This document shows positions 47,375-54,745 of a stretch of DNA of 64,000 bases, piece by piece. The DNA lies in contig NZ_CP071798.1 of the NCBI RefSeq assembly GCF_017498505.1, positions 310,001-374,000 on the forward strand, read 5' to 3'. The position numbers were made by a program, and so were the translations under genes. The notes below the pieces were generated by a model. The model did no database searches. It was not told the origin of the DNA and worked only from the letters and a program-made list of their open reading frames with translations. Numbering within the stretch: position 1 is the first letter of the stretch; each line of letters opens with the position of its first letter. Origin of the DNA: Sporosarcina sp. Te-1. GTDB lineage: Bacteria > Bacillota > Bacilli > Bacillales_A > Planococcaceae.

Positions 47375-48016
47375 ATGAGTAACTTATTCCAAACTGGATT
47401 CCGTACCGTTTTTTTATATATCTTGATATTAATCATCTTACGATTGATGGGAAAGAGGGAAGTCGGAGAATTAAGTGTCATCGATATAGTAGTGTTTATC
47501 ATAATGGCTGAAGTGGCTGCTTTCGCATTGGAATCGCCGGATCAGCCAATAATCGAAACCATTGTCCCGATTATTATCTTGCTTCTCATCCAATTGCTCA
47601 CATCCTTCATCTCGTTAAAAAGTAAAAAGTTCCGAGATCTTGTAGATGGGGATCCAACGATGATCATTGAGAACGGAAAAATACTTGAAAGGGAGATGAG
47701 GAAGCAGCGTTATAATCTGGATGATCTCTTTCAACAGCTGCGTGAACAGCAAGTAGGCTCTATTTTGGATGTTACCCATGCCTTCCTGGAACCCTCAGGA
47801 AACCTATCTGTTTTTACAAAAGAGCAAACCGAACCGGTTCTTGCTCTCATCTCCGACGGAGTCGTCCAAAAACGGCATCTCAAACAGCTCGGGAAAACAG
47901 AAGAATGGATTCTTGATGAATTGAAAACGCAAGGTATAGTAGACTGCAGTCATGTTTTCTATTGCTCCTACGAAAAAGGAAAACTCCACTTTCAGCTGAA
48001 AGATGAGTATCAATAA
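47375..48016 (+). CDS. DUF421 membrane protein (YrbG/YetF type)
   Basis: 213 aa. Three N-terminal helices (TVFLYILILIILRLMGKREV; VFIIMAEVAAFAL; TIVPIIILLLIQLLTSF), then two YetF-type cytoplasmic subdomains (VDGDPTMIIENGKI, LRMRKQ-like EMRKQRYNLDDLFQQLREQ). Function of the family is unclear. ATG 47375 with AAAGGAGGAGG. Its 3' end overlaps the convergent spoVB by 7 nt. Confidence 0.88.
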   Translation: MSNLFQTGFRTVFLYILILIILRLMGKREVGELSVIDIVVFIIMAEVAAFALESPDQPIIETIVPIIILLLIQLLTSFISLKSKKFRDLVDGDPTMIIENGKILEREMRKQRYNLDDLFQQLREQQVGSILDVTHAFLEPSGNLSVFTKEQTEPVLALISDGVVQKRHLKQLGKTEEWILDELKTQGIVDCSHVFYCSYEKGKLHFQLKDEYQ

Positions 48017-49527
48017 TTTTTGATGAGCCTTTTAACCATAAGAAAATCATTCTTTTTCACTTGGCCCAAAACGAGTAAAACAATCAATAAGAATCCTGTC
48101 GTTATGAGACACTCTGTGATCAACCCGAACTTTCCAACCGGTATGAAAATCGGTCGGAGTACAGCAGTCGCTATGAATGAGACATAGGGAAGGGCGAACA
48201 TGGTAAACCCTGCCGCTGCCGCCTTGTTTTTGCGCAATGTCGCAATGTGAAGGAAAGATGTCACCAACACACCAAACCCAATGGCGAGCACAGCTCCTGT
48301 TTCTTGCAATCCGGGTTGGGAAGCCAATACGAACATGACACCGAGTTTGGCGATGCCGCCATATACTGAATTCATCATGCCGGCTTTCGCATCGCCAGTC
48401 GCTTGCAAGATCGAATATAACGGACTCTGGATGTAGTAAAAGAAAAAGATGGGTGCCAGCAGGGACATATAATGTGCACCGTCAGAAACGCGAAACAGCT
48501 TGACTGCCATCGCATGTCCGTGTACATAAAAGACAGCGGCTGCAAATGCCCCCGTCAAGGCAGAAAGGCGAAGTGCGAGATGCACCCTCTCTTTTAGTTT
48601 GCTCTTGTTGCTCGTAGCAGCAGCACCGCTGACAGCAGGCACGAGGACGACAGAGAGCGCATAAGGGATAAACGACGGAAACAATAGAAGCGGAATGAGA
48701 ACGCCCGAAATGACCCCGTACAGGGAGGTGGCCGCAACTGCACCGACCCCTGCCATAGAAAGTGCGCGCAGGAAGATGATCGGTTCCAGGAACCAAGTGA
48801 AAGTCCCGAATAAGCGGCTCCCGGAAGAGGGCAATGCAATGGACAAAAGAGGTTCCATCGGATAACGGTGAGTCTCTTTTTTGACGTTTCGTTCTTTTCT
48901 TTTATGCTTATGATACTTGTAAAGCAGGTAAAGCACAGATAAGCCTTCTGCGAGCAAGGTGATGCCCATGGCGTAGGCGGCGTTCATCGGACTGTTTCCT
49001 TCGATGAGCAGATTTGGCAGCATCCACGTAATCAAGGCAATTCGGAAGATCTGCTCTATAATTTGTGACCAAGCGGTTTCTTCAATCCGGACGATTCCTT
49101 GAAAATATCCTCGTACCAGCCCGCCAATTGCTGCAATCGGTATGATGGCAATGCCGACATAAAGAGCGGAGGACGTCGCGCTATTGCCTAAAAGCGTTTC
49201 TGCTAAATAAGGGACAAACAAGATCGAAGCTGGAATGAACACGACACCTGTCAGGATGGTAATAAAGGTGGCGGTTTTCATAACAGCGGGCAATTTGGCT
49301 GTTTCACCTTTCGCTTTAAGCTCTGCTATCACTTTGGCTATGGCAACCGGGACGCCCAATTGGACGAGTGACAGGAAGAAGATGAAAGCGGGATATGCGG
49401 TCATGTAAATTCCCACCGCTTCTTCTCCCGCCACCCGCATAAATTGGATCCGGTAAACGAATCCAAGCAACTTCGTTGTAAAGACTGCGACCATTAGAAT
49501 GGCGGTGCCACGAATAAATGTAGACAT
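48010..49527 (-). CDS. spoVB: SpoVB, MOP-family lipid flippase-like protein
   Basis: 505 aa, about 14 membrane helices, polysaccharide-flippase (MATE/MurJ superfamily). STFIRGTAILMVAVFTTKLLGFVYRI is the characteristic start. SpoVB is needed for cortex peptidoglycan synthesis in B. subtilis (known). ATG 49527 with GAAGGAGA upstream on the minus strand. Same orientation and neighbours (DUF421 yrbG, comN) as in Bacillus. Confidence 0.93.
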   Translation of the reverse strand: MSTFIRGTAILMVAVFTTKLLGFVYRIQFMRVAGEEAVGIYMTAYPAFIFFLSLVQLGVPVAIAKVIAELKAKGETAKLPAVMKTATFITILTGVVFIPASILFVPYLAETLLGNSATSSALYVGIAIIPIAAIGGLVRGYFQGIVRIEETAWSQIIEQIFRIALITWMLPNLLIEGNSPMNAAYAMGITLLAEGLSVLYLLYKYHKHKRKERNVKKETHRYPMEPLLSIALPSSGSRLFGTFTWFLEPIIFLRALSMAGVGAVAATSLYGVISGVLIPLLLFPSFIPYALSVVLVPAVSGAAATSNKSKLKERVHLALRLSALTGAFAAAVFYVHGHAMAVKLFRVSDGAHYMSLLAPIFFFYYIQSPLYSILQATGDAKAGMMNSVYGGIAKLGVMFVLASQPGLQETGAVLAIGFGVLVTSFLHIATLRKNKAAAAGFTMFALPYVSFIATAVLRPIFIPVGKFGLITECLITTGFLLIVLLVLGQVKKNDFLMVKRLIKNY

Positions 49528-49632
49528 TTACCAAACATCTCCTTCTCAATTCCGATCGTATCGTATACACTAAACCTATGCGGAGAAATGACCGTTTACG
49601 ACTAGCCGGATAACGAATGGAGGTAGACAATA

Positions 49633-49941
49633 ATGGAACACAAAGATATTTTCGAACATGCACTTCCTGCAATTGAAAGCAAGCGCAATGAATTCCGTTT
49701 ATATGGGTACGATACAGTCCAGGATGAAGAGATTTGGACGTACTGCATTCGGAAAAGATGGCGGAAAAAAAATGTAGAATCCATGAGAATCCATGAAGTT
49801 ATCAACGATATCTTGAAACTGACACCTGCGGAATTCATGACCTATACACAAATTGAGGAACAGAGGGAGTCCAACTGGTTTTCTGATTTAAACAGTGATG
49901 AATTACAGCTTTTATTAGCACCCAAATCGAAGACAAAGTGA
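49633..49941 (+). CDS. comN: ComN-like post-transcriptional regulator
   Basis: 102 aa, soluble, Glu/Arg/Lys-rich (WTYCIRKRWRKKNVESMRIHEVINDIL). Matches the YrzD/ComN family in length and place between spoVB and secDF. In B. subtilis ComN stabilises comE mRNA and acts at division sites (known). Confidence 0.8.
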   Translation: MEHKDIFEHALPAIESKRNEFRLYGYDTVQDEEIWTYCIRKRWRKKNVESMRIHEVINDILKLTPAEFMTYTQIEEQRESNWFSDLNSDELQLLLAPKSKTK

Positions 49942-49962
49942 AGCAGCAAATCCACCAACCAT

Positions 49963-49991
49963 TTGACAATAGGGCTTCACTGACTCATAAT
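49963..49991 (+). promoter_or_regulatory. Promoter of secDF
   Basis: TTGACA at 49963-49968 and CATAAT at 49986-49991, spacing 17. The resulting leader would be about 220 nt. Confidence 0.65.
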
Positions 49992-50048
49992 TGGTGTGTT
50001 GTATTTTTAAATATACTTTTGATGAATTATTAAATTGATAAGCAGATA

Positions 50049-50126
50049 GTTGACTGATCCATCCGAACAGCCAGTTGATTTTAGTTTGGAAGGAGGCGTG
50101 GATTGAAGGATCCAGTCAACATCTGA
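50049..50126 (+). promoter_or_regulatory. Structured secDF leader with a seven-codon ORF
   Basis: GTTGACTGATCC (50049-50060) can pair with GGATCCAGTCAAC (50108-50120), one bulge. Inside lies a consensus ribosome site AAGGAGG (50090-50096), six bases before TTG (50103), which opens a 7-codon ORF (MKDPVNI, stop at 50124) running through the 3' arm. Two further hairpins follow (TGGCAA / TTGCCA near 50139-50160; CTGTAC / GTACAG near 50171-50208, the latter next to the secDF ribosome site). Regulation of secDF translation or elongation is an inference. The rest of 49942-50220 holds only the promoter. Confidence 0.45.
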
Positions 50127-50220
50127 AAGTAGAGTGTCTGGCAAGTTGGAGTTTTGCCATATTCATTAACTGTACACAGCAAGTTTGTATCGCTCCGCGT
50201 ACAGAGGGGGAAAAGTCATT

Positions 50221-52488
50221 ATGAAAAAAAGAGGACGTATCGTATCGTTCTTGCTGTTGCTCGTATTACTCGGTTCTTTGATCGGTTCTACGACCAACTC
50301 AATTTTAAAAGATGTTAACTTAGGTCTTGATCTGCAGGGCGGATTCGAAGTGCTTTATCAAGTCGAACCGTTAAAAGATGGGCAGAAGATAACGGAGGAT
50401 GTCGTCAATGACACGCAGAAGGCATTGCGAAACCGTGTTGACGTACTCGGTGTCAGTGAGCCAAGCATCCAAGTAGAATCCGGCAATCGGATCCGTGTCC
50501 AATTGGCTGGAGTCGAAGATCAGGAATCCGCACGGGATTTGCTGTCGACACAAGCTAATCTGACATTCCGAGATGCAAACGATAATCTATTGCTCGATGG
50601 AACAGACCTGAAGCAAGGAAAGGCCAAAGCCAACTTCGGGGAAACTGGCAATCCGGTTGTTACATTGGAAATGAAGGATCCGGACAAGTTCGGGGAAATC
50701 ACTTCCAAAGTTGCTCAAATGGCTCCAGACAACGTGATGGTTATCTGGCTTGACTTTGAGGAAGGAAAGGACTCTTTCCGCGAAGAAGCGACTAAGACAA
50801 AGCCGAAATTTATTTCAGCACCTTATGTTAAACAAACAATCAACTCTTCGAATGTAGAAATTTCCGGTAACTTTACAACTGATGAAACGAAAAACCTTGC
50901 TGGTATTTTGAATGCAGGCGCATTACCAGTTCACTTGGATGAAATCTATTCGACATCGGTTGGAGCTCAGTTCGGTGAACAAGCATTGGATAAGACCATT
51001 TTTGCCGGTATTGTCGGTATTTCATTGATCTTCCTATTCATGCTGTTCTATTATCGTCTTCCGGGCTTTGTGGCGGTTGCAACATTAACAATTTACATTT
51101 ATTTGATCTTGCTCGTTTTCACATTAATTAACGGAGTTCTTACACTGCCAGGCATTGCGGCCCTTATGCTCGGCGTTGGTATGGCGGTCGATGCAAATAT
51201 CCTGACGTACGAACGGATTCGAGAAGAACTGCGGGTCGGCAAATCTGTAAAAACCGCATTCCATGCAGGGTCGAAGTCATCATTCACGGCTATCTTGGAT
51301 GCTAATATTACAACGTTGCTTGCAGCAGTTGTTCTGTTCATTTTCGGGACCAGTTCGGTAAAAGGATTTGCAACGATGTTGATCATCAGTATCCTTGTCA
51401 GCTTCCTGACTGCCGTTTGGGGCTCCCGTCTCTTACTGGGATTACTAGTGAACAGTGGCATGCTCGACGGAAAAACTGGATTGTTTGGTATATCGAAGAA
51501 ACGTGTACACGCGCCTGAGGAAGAAGTGGACACGCTTGACTTGACGACGAAGTTTGACCGTTTCGATTTTGTTCATGCGAGAAAACGGTTCTATACGATT
51601 TCAATCATCCTGATTGTCGCCGGTATCGTGGCGCTCGGCATATTTAAATTGAATTTGGGGATCGACTTTTCCAGTGGTACCCGAGTTGAAATAATGTCGG
51701 ATAAGCCATTGACGACAGAAGAAGTGGCAAATGCAATGAAAGACATCGGCTATCCTACAGATGATATCGTTATCTCTGGTGAGACGAAAAATATTGGTGT
51801 CGCCCGCTTCAAGCAGGAGGTTAAGCAAGAGGAAGTTAATAAAATCAAAGCGGAAATCAATGCTGAATTCGGGCACAAACCGAATGTTTCCACTGTTTCA
51901 GACACCGTTGGTAAGGAATTAGTGAAAGATGCTTTTAAGGCGTTATTGGTAGCGGCACTCGGGATCGTCGTCTACGTCGCATTCCGTTTTGAATGGCGTA
52001 TGGGAGTATCCTCGATTATTGGATTGCTGCATGACGCGTTCTTCATGGTTGCGGTCTTCAGCTTGACTCGTTTGGAAGTGGATATTACTTTCATCGCTGC
52101 AGTTCTGACGATCGTCGGTTATTCCATCAATGACACGATTGTCACATTCGACCGGATCCGAGAGAATTTGAACAGAATCGGCCATATCGACAATGCAGAC
52201 CATCTTGCAGACATCGTAAACAAGTCCTTGAGACAGACGCTGGGACGTTCGGTTAACACCGTATTGACAGTTGTCGTTGTCGTTGTCGCCTTGATCTTCT
52301 TTGGCGCCGAGTCGATCCGTCCGTTCTCAGTCGCGTTATTAATCGGTCTCTTTGCCGGAACATATTCCTCCATCTTTATTTCAGCGCAGATCTGGTATGA
52401 TTTGAAGGTAAAGGAAATGAAAAAAGCAGGAAAATTAAAAGTGAATAAAGACAAAAAACAATGGGGTTCAGACGAGCCGGTTGTGTAA
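50221..52488 (+). CDS. secDF: SecDF fusion, proton-driven export motor
   Basis: 755 aa, SecD and SecF fused as in Bacillus. SecD half: DVNLGLDLQGGFEVLYQVEP and helices from about residue 258. SecF half begins about residue 445 (FDFVHARKRFYTISIILIV ... LGIDFSSGTRVEI). The family motif for proton use is present in both halves (GMAVDANILTYERIREEL and VGYSINDTIVTFDRIREN). ATG 50221 after AGAGGGGGAA; the frame is open from 50185. Confidence 0.98.
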   Translation: MKKRGRIVSFLLLLVLLGSLIGSTTNSILKDVNLGLDLQGGFEVLYQVEPLKDGQKITEDVVNDTQKALRNRVDVLGVSEPSIQVESGNRIRVQLAGVEDQESARDLLSTQANLTFRDANDNLLLDGTDLKQGKAKANFGETGNPVVTLEMKDPDKFGEITSKVAQMAPDNVMVIWLDFEEGKDSFREEATKTKPKFISAPYVKQTINSSNVEISGNFTTDETKNLAGILNAGALPVHLDEIYSTSVGAQFGEQALDKTIFAGIVGISLIFLFMLFYYRLPGFVAVATLTIYIYLILLVFTLINGVLTLPGIAALMLGVGMAVDANILTYERIREELRVGKSVKTAFHAGSKSSFTAILDANITTLLAAVVLFIFGTSSVKGFATMLIISILVSFLTAVWGSRLLLGLLVNSGMLDGKTGLFGISKKRVHAPEEEVDTLDLTTKFDRFDFVHARKRFYTISIILIVAGIVALGIFKLNLGIDFSSGTRVEIMSDKPLTTEEVANAMKDIGYPTDDIVISGETKNIGVARFKQEVKQEEVNKIKAEINAEFGHKPNVSTVSDTVGKELVKDAFKALLVAALGIVVYVAFRFEWRMGVSSIIGLLHDAFFMVAVFSLTRLEVDITFIAAVLTIVGYSINDTIVTFDRIRENLNRIGHIDNADHLADIVNKSLRQTLGRSVNTVLTVVVVVVALIFFGAESIRPFSVALLIGLFAGTYSSIFISAQIWYDLKVKEMKKAGKLKVNKDKKQWGSDEPVV

Positions 52489-52504
52489 TACGTTATGTTT
52501 AGTG

Positions 52505-52541
52505 AGAACAGGGTATACGAAAAGGTATATCCTGTTTTTTC
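52505..52541 (+). terminator. Terminator/attenuator after secDF
   Basis: AACAGGGTATAC / GTATATCCTGTT, six-base loop, six T. Confidence 0.9.
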
Positions 52542-52562
52542 TATGACAAGGGGGACGTTTCT

Positions 52563-52886
52563 TTGAAAACACAATGGGCATTTATTCTGGGCATTATTTT
52601 CTCTATTGTGATCGCTGTATTTGCTGTAATGAACGTCAATTCTGTTCAGGTGAATTATTTATTCGGCACCGGACAGTGGCCGCTCATTCTCATCATTTTG
52701 TTTTCAGCTTTGCTTGGTGCTGCAATCAGCGGCGTTATTGCTATGATCAAGTCCGTTGCCCTCCATCGGAAACTGAACGACCAATTAAAGGACATCAACG
52801 CAAAAGAAATTCAAATCGCCATGCAGCAAAATGAGATTGCGGCACTTCAAAAGGAAACCCGTCCAGAGGATGGCCAGGAAGAGTAA
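52563..52886 (+). CDS. LapA (DUF1049) family membrane protein
   Basis: 107 aa, two membrane helices (WAFILGIIFSIVIAVFAVMN; PLILIILFSALLGAAISGVIAM) and a C-terminal coiled coil (LHRKLNDQLKDINAKEIQIAMQQNEIAALQKE). Matches YrvD of Bacillus between secDF and recJ. TTG start after GGGGGACG. Its terminator hairpin has been duplicated by the adjacent IS insertion. Confidence 0.85.
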   Translation: MKTQWAFILGIIFSIVIAVFAVMNVNSVQVNYLFGTGQWPLILIILFSALLGAAISGVIAMIKSVALHRKLNDQLKDINAKEIQIAMQQNEIAALQKETRPEDGQEE

Positions 52887-52897
52887 ATCAGATGAAA

Positions 52898-52928
52898 GGA
52901 AGATGGAATGCAGGTCATTCCATCTTCT
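52898..52928 (+). repeat. 31-bp direct repeat (left target duplication of the IS), containing the lapA terminator
   Basis: GGAAGATGGAATGCAGGTCA plus the following 11 bases are repeated exactly at 54636-54666. The repeat is itself a hairpin (AAGATGGAATG / CATTCCATCTT). Only the right copy is followed by TTTTT, so the right copy retains the original 3' context. Confidence 0.92.
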
Positions 52929-53037
52929 CAGAGTGTAGACAAAAGGGCTGGAAATCAATTTGATTTCCAGCCCTTTTCCTTTTTTATGCTGATTTTCTTA
53001 CCGAAACGAGTCCTTTCTTCTTTCCGTTTTGCTTATC

Positions 53038-54396
53038 TTACGCCATGGCTGGCGCTTTCCACGTCCAGCTGGCCAGTTTCTTCAGATTCATGGCAGCAAA
53101 AGTCAGCATCGCCTGCAAGGACAATTTTTTTAGCCCTCTGAGGGTTGTCCATCGCATGCCATGCTTTTCTTTGGCATCGGCAAAGACACGTTCGATCGTC
53201 TCTTGACGCTTCCTGTATATCTCTTTGATCTCATGGTGATGTCTCAAATCCTCCGCTACATCCAGGTAATCCTGCCAGATATGACGTTGAATTATCTTCT
53301 GCTGATTTTTACTCTGTGTGCATTGGCCGATCACCGGGCATGCCGCACAAATGGTTGGTGTCGAGGCATACTGACGGTATCCCTCCTTCGTGGTCGTCCG
53401 GTAACGTAGGACCTGTCCTTCCGGACAGAGATAGCAGTCATAGTACTCGTCATAGACATACTCGTGTTTTCGGAAGAAACCCTCCTTGGTCATCGGCCGT
53501 TTGTAAGGAAGTGCAGGAAGGATTTGATTCTCAAGCAGGAAGTTCGCAATCGCTGGTGTCTTGTAGGCTGCATCGGCGGCAACAGCTACCGGTCGCATCC
53601 CCTCGTCCATGATTTTTCGTACCAATGGCTCGAGTATATGGCTGTCATGAACATTACCAGGGGTCACCACGCTCGCAAGCACGAATCCCTTTTCATCCGT
53701 GGCTGTGTGGAAGGAATAGGCGAACTGCTTGGTCCGTTCGTCTTTTACATAGTAGCCGCTCTCCGGATCTGTTGTGGACTCTTTGATCTCCTTGTACTCT
53801 TCCTTTTCAAACTTATTCAGAGGGAACGGTTTCTTCCCGTTTTCTTCCCGGTCTATGTTGAGCTCCTCCTGGAGCTTCTTCTCATAAACACGGGTTTCTT
53901 TGCGAACGATTTTCTTTTGGAACTTCCTCTTGTTTGCGCTCGCTTTTACATGGGTGGAATCGATGAAGACATGATCCGGGCTGAGAAGCCCACGATCTGC
54001 GACTTCCTTCAGCACCCGGTAAAAGATCTGTTCAAACAAGTCTGTGTCGGCAAAACGGCGGATATAGTTCTTCCCGAATGTCGAGAAGTGCGGTACCTCT
54101 GTATGAAAGCCAAAGCCGAGAAACCAGCGGTATGCCATGTTCGTTTCGATCTCCTTTATCGTCTGTCGCATGGATCGTATGCCGAAGGTATATTGAATGA
54201 AGGTCATTTTGATCAATACCACGGGGTCGATACTGGGTCTCCCAACTGTCGAATATAGGTCTTCTACCAATGGATAGATGAAGGAGAAATCAATGGCCGC
54301 ATCTAACTTCCGAACAAGATGATCTTTCGGCACCAATTGTTCAATGGTCAGCATTTCTAGCTGTTCACGCTCGTTGATCTGATTCTTCGTCATCAT
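53038..54396 (-). CDS. IS1182-family transposase (DDE)
   Basis: 452 aa from the ATG at 54396, which has GAGGTG six bases upstream. N-terminal DUF772 region (LVEDLYSTVGRPSIDPVVLIKMTFIQYTFGIRSMRQT), catalytic Asp in HVFIDSTHVKAS, second Asp in VAVAADAAYKTP, and Glu in RQETIERVFADAKEKHGMRW. A cysteine cluster near CAACPVIGQC is typical. No frameshift or stop, so likely active. The frame stays open to 54609 but that part runs through the dispersed repeat and is not transposase. Confidence 0.93.
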   Translation of the reverse strand: MMTKNQINEREQLEMLTIEQLVPKDHLVRKLDAAIDFSFIYPLVEDLYSTVGRPSIDPVVLIKMTFIQYTFGIRSMRQTIKEIETNMAYRWFLGFGFHTEVPHFSTFGKNYIRRFADTDLFEQIFYRVLKEVADRGLLSPDHVFIDSTHVKASANKRKFQKKIVRKETRVYEKKLQEELNIDREENGKKPFPLNKFEKEEYKEIKESTTDPESGYYVKDERTKQFAYSFHTATDEKGFVLASVVTPGNVHDSHILEPLVRKIMDEGMRPVAVAADAAYKTPAIANFLLENQILPALPYKRPMTKEGFFRKHEYVYDEYYDCYLCPEGQVLRYRTTTKEGYRQYASTPTICAACPVIGQCTQSKNQQKIIQRHIWQDYLDVAEDLRHHHEIKEIYRKRQETIERVFADAKEKHGMRWTTLRGLKKLSLQAMLTFAAMNLKKLASWTWKAPAMA

Positions 54397-54435
54397 ATCC
54401 ATCACCTCGATTATTTTTGGGCAGACACCGTTGAT

Positions 54436-54555
54436 TGGAGCGAAGGCTGACGACTCCAGCGGGAACAGCGCGAGATGAAGACCCTGGACGGAGCGCAGCG
54501 AAGGAAGCGGCTGAAGCCGTGCCCGCGGAAAGCGACCAGCCGTAGCGGAAATCAA
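54436..54555 (+). repeat. Dispersed ~120-bp Bacillales repeat, copy 2, inside the IS
   Basis: Same element and orientation as at 25551: TTGGAGCGAAGGCTGACGAC at the start, GAAGACCCTG in the middle, TGCCCGCGGAAAGCGACC near the end. It lies between the transposase start and the right inverted repeat, i.e. inside the mobile unit. Confidence 0.8.
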
Positions 54556-54635
54556 CTTTTCTAGTAGTTCTTTCATTGTAAAAGAAAAAAGACTGCAGGC
54601 AAACTCCAAAATTCATGGAGTTTGTCTACAGTCTG

Positions 54636-54666
54636 GGAAGATGGAATGCAGGTCATTCCATCTTCT
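54636..54666 (+). repeat. 31-bp direct repeat (right target duplication of the IS)
   Basis: Exact copy of 52898-52928, here followed by TTTTTGC, making a complete intrinsic terminator. Confidence 0.92.
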
Positions 54667-54745
54667 TTTTGCTTGCGTGGAAAATAGAATTCCTTTATGT
54701 GCATCTGTCATTTCGATATAATAGGGGAAGAAGGAAGTGAGTGTT

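Larger units (their letters stand above)
52929..54635 (-). mobile_element. IS1182-family insertion sequence, 1707 bp
   Basis: Terminal inverted repeats CAGAGTGTAGACAAA (52929-52943) and, on the other strand at the right end, CAGACTGTAGACAAA (54635-54621), 14 of 15 identical. It is flanked by an exact 31-bp direct repeat. Hairpins lie just inside both ends: a perfect AAGGGCTGGAAATCAA / TTGATTTCCAGCCCTT at the left and AAACTCCA / TGGAGTTT at the right. It carries one transposase on the minus strand and, between it and the right end, a copy of the dispersed repeat. IS1182 elements are known to give variable, sometimes long, target duplications. Confidence 0.92.

Noticed and set aside
53464-54258. 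264-aa open frame on the + strand
   Set aside because: Fully antisense to the IS1182 transposase, no family features, no ribosome site; a shadow frame.
54397-54609. 71-residue N-terminal extension of the transposase
   Set aside because: It translates the dispersed repeat; the family start and the ribosome site are at 54396.
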